Shown here: piece by piece, positions 39,260 through 43,829 of the stretch
How positions within the stretch are numbered: position 1 is the stretch's first letter
Layout: each line of letters opens with the position of its first letter
Source of the DNA: CALBPI01 sp039187375
Lineage (GTDB): Bacteria > Pseudomonadota > Gammaproteobacteria > Steroidobacterales > Woeseiaceae
Length of the DNA: 43,829 bases
Assembly: GCA_039187375.1 (NCBI GenBank)
Contig: JBCCZN010000001.1
Span: 1-43,829, forward strand
Direction: 5' to 3'
Made by a program: the position numbers and the translations under genes
The notes under the pieces: model-generated
The model's input: only the letters and a program-made list of their open reading frames with translations
The model's database searches: none
Told to the model about the DNA's origin: nothing

Positions 39260-41758
39260 TCAACCGGTACCCCGTAGCGTTCGCACCGGTGGTGTCTCCA
39301 CCGCCGATCGCGCAGCAAGCGTGCCGCTAACACCCACAACCAGCCAGCCCGCCAATACGCCGATCAGCCAAAGTACGGGATCCACCGACAGCTGCAGATC
39401 AAACACCTCTGTCGCCACGACATGCCCAATTGCCGTGGCACCCAGTGAGGCGCACAAACCTGCAAGTAGGCCTAATGCAGAGAACTCGGCCAGAATTCCC
39501 AGCAATACCACGCGGCGCGATGCACCAAATGTACGCAGCAATGCACTTTCGTAGCGGCGCGACTCCAGTGTTGACTGAATGGCAGCGAACAGCACAACCA
39601 GACCAGCAGCAATGGTGAAATAGAAAACGTAACGCACCGCAAGCGCGGCCTTGTCGATAATGCCGCGAATTTGTTCGATCGCTGCTTCGATATCGATTAC
39701 CGATACGCTCGGATGCTTGCGCACCAATTCTACTAGTACATCCTTGTCCGACTCACCAACAAACAACGCATTCAGGAACGTCTGCGGCAAGTCCTGCATA
39801 CCGGTCGGGCTCAATACGATAAAAAAATTGGGCCGAAACGAATCCCAGTCGATGGTACGCAAACTGGTGATCGTGGCTCGATGCGCCAGACCCGCGAAGT
39901 CGAACGTCAGCGTATCTCCCACCGTCACGCCCATCTCATTGGCGATTGCGATATCAATCGACACCTGTGGCTCGCCGCCATCCCCTTCGCTCCAGAAAGA
40001 ACCCTCGATGACGGTGTTGCTCTCGTCGAGTGTATCGGTATAGGACAGATTGATTTCACGACCAACGCGAACCGGACCTTCGCCGGCGCCGCGCGGCCAA
40101 TCCTCGGCCGGCGTGTCATTCACCGCGGTGATGCGGCCACGAACCAGCGGCACGTAGCCAACCGATGGCAGATTTCTCGAATCGATCAGCTCACTGATCG
40201 ACTCTCGCTCCTCCGGAAGGATATTGATCAGGAACTGATTCGGTGCGTCATCGGCAACAGAGGAGCGCCAGATATCCAACAGGTCATCGTGCACGAGCGT
40301 CAACAACAACAGCACCATCAGCCCAAGACCGAATGCGACCACTTGAATCGCACTGGTGGAACCACGTCGCGCAACATTCGCAAGACCATAGCGCCAGGAC
40401 ACACCAACGCCGCCGCGCAACTGCGACAGCGCAGCAACCAGTGCACGACCTGCGAAGAACAACACCGCAGCCGTGACAGCGGTGCCACCCAGAATGATCA
40501 CGAGCAAGCGGGTATCGCGAACCGCCCAGGCGACAATCGCACCAATAGCCAGAAACGCCGCACCATAGGACACCCACAGCGATAGCGGTGGCGGTGCCAT
40601 GTCATGGCGCAGTACACGCATTGGTGGCGTTCGGCGCAGACGCAGCAAAGACGGCAGCGCAAAACCGAGCAACAACACCAATGCCGACAACACGCCAGGC
40701 CACATCGCCGACAAACGCGGTTGTGGCAAATCACCCCGCAGCCAGCCGGTTAACAGTGCCGACAGCCCGCGTTCGGCGTAGTAACCGGTCGCTGCACCGA
40801 TGGCACTGCCAATGGCGGCGATTAACAGAATGTGGATGACACCCACCGACAACACAAACCACTGCGATGCGCCGAAGGTCTTCATCAGCGCCGCCGTATC
40901 CAGGCGACGCTCGGCGTACCGTTGTGCCGACATCGCGATGGCAACCGCTGCCAGAATCAGACTGACCAGTGAGGCCAGCGACAGGAAACCACCGGCGCGC
41001 TCGACCGCACCGGCCAACTGAGACCCTTCTTCGGCACCGGTCTGCATCGTAGCGCCCTCCGGCATGGCACCTTGCAATGCATCGCGAAATTTACGCACTG
41101 GCGTCGGCGGACCACCGAATAGCTGGTAATAACCCACCCGACTGCCCTCGACCAGCAAGCCGCTCGGCTCGATATCGGCCATGTTTATCAGGATTGTTGG
41201 TGCTAATCCGCTAAAGCCGGGCGACTGATCCGGGCGATAGGCGATGACGCCGGCTACCTGCAGCGTCAAACGGCCCAGCTCGAGTGAATCGCCAACGTCG
41301 ATGCCCAGCCGCGTCAACAGCGCCGGCTCAGCGTACAGCGTGCCGGGCAGTGGAATACGCTCGGCGACGCGGTCCTGCCCAAACAGTGACGCTGCGATTC
41401 TAAGCTCACCACGCAACGGATAGCCTTCAGTGACCGCCTGAAGGCGTGCCAATGTGCTGGCCTCTCCCGCAAAGGTCACACTCGGGAAGCTCACCATATC
41501 CACGGTTTTCAGGCCGATCGAGCGCGCCAGTTTCGTATTCGAATCATCGAGTTTTCGACCCGACGACAGGCGAATATCCGCAGCCAGCACCTCGCCCGCC
41601 TGATAATCCACAGCCTTGCCGATTCGATCGGTCAAAAAGCTGATGGCGGTCATCGAAGCGACAGCGATCACCAATGCTGACATCAGCACCAACAACTCGC
41701 CGGAGCGAACATCGCGCCCGAACCGGCGCACGGCAAAGACCAGTGCGCGCACGATCAC
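39260..41758 (-). CDS. ybbP: ABC transporter permease with two FtsX domains (YbbP-like)
   Basis: An 832-residue inner-membrane protein with the MacB/FtsX-type arrangement: an N-terminal transmembrane helix after RRFGRDVRSGEL, a large periplasmic domain, a first FtsX bundle near residues 255-360, a second periplasmic part, and a last FtsX bundle (YVFYFTIAAGLVVLFAAIQ, ESRRYESALLRTFGASR). This is the YbbP arrangement. Such systems act as mechanotransmitters or release molecules from the outer leaflet rather than importing. The GTG start overlaps the ybbA stop. Beside ybbA and divergent from tesA, as in E. coli. Confidence 0.93.
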   Translation of the reverse strand: MIVRALVFAVRRFGRDVRSGELLVLMSALVIAVASMTAISFLTDRIGKAVDYQAGEVLAADIRLSSGRKLDDSNTKLARSIGLKTVDMVSFPSVTFAGEASTLARLQAVTEGYPLRGELRIAASLFGQDRVAERIPLPGTLYAEPALLTRLGIDVGDSLELGRLTLQVAGVIAYRPDQSPGFSGLAPTILINMADIEPSGLLVEGSRVGYYQLFGGPPTPVRKFRDALQGAMPEGATMQTGAEEGSQLAGAVERAGGFLSLASLVSLILAAVAIAMSAQRYAERRLDTAALMKTFGASQWFVLSVGVIHILLIAAIGSAIGAATGYYAERGLSALLTGWLRGDLPQPRLSAMWPGVLSALVLLLGFALPSLLRLRRTPPMRVLRHDMAPPPLSLWVSYGAAFLAIGAIVAWAVRDTRLLVIILGGTAVTAAVLFFAGRALVAALSQLRGGVGVSWRYGLANVARRGSTSAIQVVAFGLGLMVLLLLTLVHDDLLDIWRSSVADDAPNQFLINILPEERESISELIDSRNLPSVGYVPLVRGRITAVNDTPAEDWPRGAGEGPVRVGREINLSYTDTLDESNTVIEGSFWSEGDGGEPQVSIDIAIANEMGVTVGDTLTFDFAGLAHRATITSLRTIDWDSFRPNFFIVLSPTGMQDLPQTFLNALFVGESDKDVLVELVRKHPSVSVIDIEAAIEQIRGIIDKAALAVRYVFYFTIAAGLVVLFAAIQSTLESRRYESALLRTFGASRRVVLLGILAEFSALGLLAGLCASLGATAIGHVVATEVFDLQLSVDPVLWLIGVLAGWLVVGVSGTLAARSAVETPPVRTLRGTG

Positions 41759-42468
41759 AGCACCTCGTCAGCCACGAGCTTGCCAGCATCGAGCGTCAAC
41801 CGGCGCTGGCACTTTGCCGCCAACGCCTCATCATGGGTCACCACCACCAGCGTTGCGCCATGATCACGATTGAGGTCAAACAACAGTTGTTCGATCTTGT
41901 CACCGGTGTTGGTATCGAGATTGCCGGTCGGCTCGTCGGCGAACATCACTCGCGGCCGGCTGGCAAACGCCCGCGCGATCGCCACACGTTGTTTTTCGCC
42001 ACCAGACAGTTGCGTCGGATAATGACGCAAGCGCTGCGACAGGCCGACCTGATCGAGCACCTCGGTGGCCAGCTTGCGCGCATCACCAACGCCCGCTAAT
42101 TCCAACGGCATCATGACGTTTTCTAGCGCGCTCAGCGCTGGAATCAAATGGAACGACTGAAATACGAACCCGACCCGACCGGCACGCACCTTGGCACGAC
42201 CATCCTCATCCAGACCATCGAGACGAATCCCATCTAGGGCGACATAACCGGAAGTGGGCAGATCCAGACCTGCCAATAAGGCAAGCAGTGTCGATTTGCC
42301 AGCACCCGACGGACCAATCACGGCCAACGATTCGCCCGCTGCCGCTGAAAATGACACGTCATCAAGGATCGTCAGATCGCCGTCGGCAGCACTGACTCGA
42401 CGAGTGAGGGACACGGCCTCGAGGACCGGCGCTTTTGTCGACTGCTGGGGTACACTATTGTCTGTCAC
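41755..42468 (-). CDS. ybbA: ABC transporter ATP-binding protein (YbbA-like)
   Basis: A 237-residue ATPase of the LolD/MacB type. Walker A is GPSGAGKST (residues 52-60), Q-loop FQSFHLIPALSALENVMMPLEL, signature LSGGEKQRVAIARAFA, Walker B VMFADEPTGNLD, and H-loop VVTHDEALA. It starts with GTG at 42468. Coupled to ybbP by overlapping stop and start, so they form one complex. The divergent tesA gene, 35 bases away, is the same neighbour as in E. coli, which supports the YbbA name over LolD. Confidence 0.95.
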   Translation of the reverse strand: MTDNSVPQQSTKAPVLEAVSLTRRVSAADGDLTILDDVSFSAAAGESLAVIGPSGAGKSTLLALLAGLDLPTSGYVALDGIRLDGLDEDGRAKVRAGRVGFVFQSFHLIPALSALENVMMPLELAGVGDARKLATEVLDQVGLSQRLRHYPTQLSGGEKQRVAIARAFASRPRVMFADEPTGNLDTNTGDKIEQLLFDLNRDHGATLVVVTHDEALAAKCQRRLTLDAGKLVADEVL

Positions 42469-42503
42469 CGGAACTTCCGTTTTGTTTCATGTTGGCCGCA
42501 ATT

Positions 42504-43277
42504 ATGGCAGTAATATCATCGCCAGCGTATCGCGCATCCCAATTGCTCATCCTTATCGGGATGTTCGCTCTGGTGGCCTGCTCAGATGCGCCACAACGCT
42601 CCGCCGAGACTGAAGTTGCGGATTCGCCAGCATCCAACGCAACGCCCGAACGTTCAACACCGACGCAAAATGAGTCGCTAGACGACGAGGCCACGGTAAT
42701 TCTGGTAATCGGCGACAGCCTGAGCGCCGCCTACGGCCTGGACAACCCCGCCGACGGCTGGGTCGGTTTGCTAGATGCCCAGTTGAATGCCGAAGAGCCA
42801 CGCTATCGCATTGTGAACGCCAGTATCAGCGGTGACACGACGGCCGGCGGTCGATCACGACTGCCAGCAGCACTACAACGTCATCAGCCCGATATTGTCA
42901 TCATCGAATTGGGCGGCAACGACGGTTTGCGTGGCATCGACCTGTCCGCATCTCGCGGTAATCTACGCGCCATGCTGGACGCCACGCTGGCCGCAGGCGC
43001 CCAGCCGGTGTTGTTTGGCATGAAAATTCCACCAAACTACGGCATCCGATACACGCAGGATTTCGATGCGATGTTCGTGGAATTGGCCGAGGAATACGAC
43101 GTCGCGTTTGAGCCGTTTTTCTTAATGGATGTGGCGCTGGAACCAATGTTGATGCAAGCCGACGGCATTCATCCGAACGAGCAAGCGCAGCCGAAGATGC
43201 TGGCGCGCGCCTGGCCTGCGATCGAACAGGCACTGGCACAACTGATCGTGTCTCAGTCGGACACCAACATCGACTGA
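42504..43277 (+). CDS. tesA: SGNH-hydrolase thioesterase/lysophospholipase L1 (TesA-like), predicted lipoprotein
   Basis: Arylesterase-like SGNH hydrolase, 257 residues from ATG 42504. The blocks are GDSLSAAYGL (Ser72), NASISGDTTAGG (Gly), IELGGNDGLRG (Asn) and DGIHPNEQAQ (Asp, His), all characteristic of TesA. Unlike E. coli TesA, which is a soluble periplasmic protein, the N-terminus ends in a lipobox (ALVAC, Cys26) followed by a ~35-residue Ser/Thr/Pro/Glu linker, so it is probably membrane anchored. ATG 42489 in the same frame is an alternative start. It precedes fadD by 44 bases, a sensible fatty-acid release and activation pair. Confidence 0.92.
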   Translation: MAVISSPAYRASQLLILIGMFALVACSDAPQRSAETEVADSPASNATPERSTPTQNESLDDEATVILVIGDSLSAAYGLDNPADGWVGLLDAQLNAEEPRYRIVNASISGDTTAGGRSRLPAALQRHQPDIVIIELGGNDGLRGIDLSASRGNLRAMLDATLAAGAQPVLFGMKIPPNYGIRYTQDFDAMFVELAEEYDVAFEPFFLMDVALEPMLMQADGIHPNEQAQPKMLARAWPAIEQALAQLIVSQSDTNID

Positions 43278-43321
43278 CACAACACACTGAACACACCACT
43301 ATGCCAATGGGGAGCATGAGC

Positions 43322-43829
43322 ATGGAAAAAATCTGGTTAAAGTCTTATTTGCCGGGCATTCCAGAAACCATCGACGCCGGGGACTACACCTCGCTCAAAG
43401 ACATGATCGAGCGACATTGCAAGATGTATGCAGATCGTCTCGCTTACGCCTGCATGGGTAGCACGATGACCTACGCACAACTGGATCAGCGCTCAGCTGC
43501 GTTTGCGGCCTGGCTGCAACAGCAGGGACTGCAAAAGGGGGATCGGGTTGCTCTGATGATGCCGAACATTTTGCAGTACCCGGTAGCCTTGTTCGGCGTG
43601 CTGCGTGCGGGTTTTGCCGCGGTCAATGTCAATCCGCTCTACACCACGCGCGTGTTGCCACATCATTTCCACGACTCTGGTGCGCGGATCATCGTGATTC
43701 TTGCCGAAATTGGCACGAGTGTACGGTTTTCGGCAAAAAAGTTTCGGCATGATAAAAAACAAATAATGCCTCAAAGACTTGAATTAAAGCGTATAAAAAA
43801 CAGCATGGAGTTTTACACATGTTTTACAC
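43322..43829 (+). CDS. fadD: Long-chain fatty acid-CoA ligase FadD, 5' fragment, apparently interrupted
   Basis: Start of an acyl-CoA synthetase that activates fatty acids for beta-oxidation. ATG 43322 has GGGGAG seven bases before it and gives MEKIWLKSYLPGIPETID, close to FadD starts. Residues to about 128 fit the family: SLKDMIERHC, GDRVALMMPNILQYPVALFGVLRAGFAAVNVNPLYT, HHFHDSGARIIVIL. From about 43706 the frame stays open to the window edge but reads a basic, AT-rich sequence unlike FadD (RFSAKKFRHDKKQ). The ATP-binding and catalytic regions are absent from the window. Either an insertion has broken the gene or the end is a misassembly. Confidence 0.85.
   Translation, partial: MEKIWLKSYLPGIPETIDAGDYTSLKDMIERHCKMYADRLAYACMGSTMTYAQLDQRSAAFAAWLQQQGLQKGDRVALMMPNILQYPVALFGVLRAGFAAVNVNPLYTTRVLPHHFHDSGARIIVILAEIGTSVRFSAKKFRHDKKQIMPQRLELKRIKNSMEFYTCFT
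43709..43829. other. AT-rich segment of foreign character at the window end
   Basis: The last ~120 bases are far richer in A and T than the remaining window and break the FadD similarity. They contain a near-repeat GTTTTCGGCA / GTTTCGGCA at 43724-43751 and an in-frame ATG at 43767. I do not recognise a named insertion-sequence end. The exact junction is uncertain by several bases, between about 43705 and 43715. Confidence 0.55.
43810..43829. repeat. Partial tandem repeat at the window edge
   Basis: The 11-mer GTTTTACACAT at 43810-43820 is followed at once by GTTTTACAC, the first nine bases of a second copy, where the sequence stops. It may be the edge of a longer repeat that ended the assembly, or chance in AT-rich DNA. 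Confidence 0.4.

Noticed and set aside
39881..40585. Long plus-strand open frame antisense to ybbP
   Set aside because: It is Arg/His/Gln-rich with no domain, has no ribosome site, and lies fully inside a well-supported transporter gene; a shadow of GC-biased codons.
43700..43722. Similarity of GAAATTGGCACGAG to a cDNA-cloning EcoRI adaptor
   Set aside because: The adaptor reads GAATTCGGCACGAG; the match is imperfect and short, so I do not claim vector contamination, though it fits a possible artefact at the fadD break.
1..43829. CRISPR arrays, tRNA or rRNA genes, integrases, transposases
   Set aside because: No regularly spaced repeats, cloverleaf-like or rRNA-like stretches, or recognisable recombinase motifs were seen on either strand by eye.

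Overview
The window is a moderately GC-rich, gene-dense bacterial chromosomal segment with almost no free intergenic space. It most likely comes from a gammaproteobacterium. The strongest sign is the block polA / engB / cytochrome c4 / dsbA, which is the order known from Pseudomonas. Supporting signs are a tesA-ybbA-ybbP cluster, an FlhC-like regulator with its zinc cysteines, LptM and OxyR. The N-acylornithine-type transcarbamylase recalls Xanthomonadales and Bacteroidetes rather than enterics, so I infer a deep-branching or environmental lineage and do not name a genus. No rRNA, tRNA, CRISPR array or complete mobile element was seen.

Layout. 1-7 kb: the end of a CocE-type hydrolase gene, a pseudopilin, a DUF1295 membrane protein, an SRAP (YedK) DNA-crosslink sensor, a YadGH-type ABC exporter, and a divergent pair encoding a possible FlhD-like and a clear FlhC-like regulator. 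7-9 kb: mscL, a TANGO2/NRDE protein and a carboxylesterase. 9.1-17.2 kb: one long, translationally coupled arginine operon, argR-argG-(P-loop protein)-argC-argD-argF'-argB-argH. Its transcarbamylase belongs to the acetyl/succinyl-ornithine family and has Ala at the residue that sets acyl-group choice. 17.2-20.5 kb: a hotdog thioesterase, lptM and polA. 20.5-21.7 kb: two more pseudopilins of the same family as the one at 1.7 kb.

21.8-24.2 kb: a strong candidate small RNA with a sigmaE-like promoter and an intrinsic terminator lies just before engB, in the syntenic place of Spot 42 and ErsA. It is followed by cytochrome c4 and a lipoprotein DsbA. 24.2-34 kb: an L,D-transpeptidase-like protein, a degenerate HD-GYP protein, a PYROXD2-like flavoprotein, a TPR/2OG-Fe(II) oxygenase, a beta-lactamase-fold serine hydrolase, a large unknown lipoprotein and a thioredoxin-like protein. 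33.8-39.3 kb: an iodotyrosine-deiodinase-like nitroreductase, a YcgN-type protein, and a tightly overlapping operon of 2-hydroxyacid dehydrogenase, photolyase, oxyR and a membrane protein. 39.3-43.8 kb: ybbP and ybbA divergent from tesA and a fadD fragment. The fadD reading frame appears to run into AT-rich foreign sequence in the last ~120 bases.

The most rewarding leads are the polA/engB-region sRNA, the apparent succinyl-type arginine pathway with an uncharacterised P-loop protein embedded in it, the divergent FlhD-like/FlhC-like pair, and the deiodinase-like enzyme with all three substrate-lid residues conserved.
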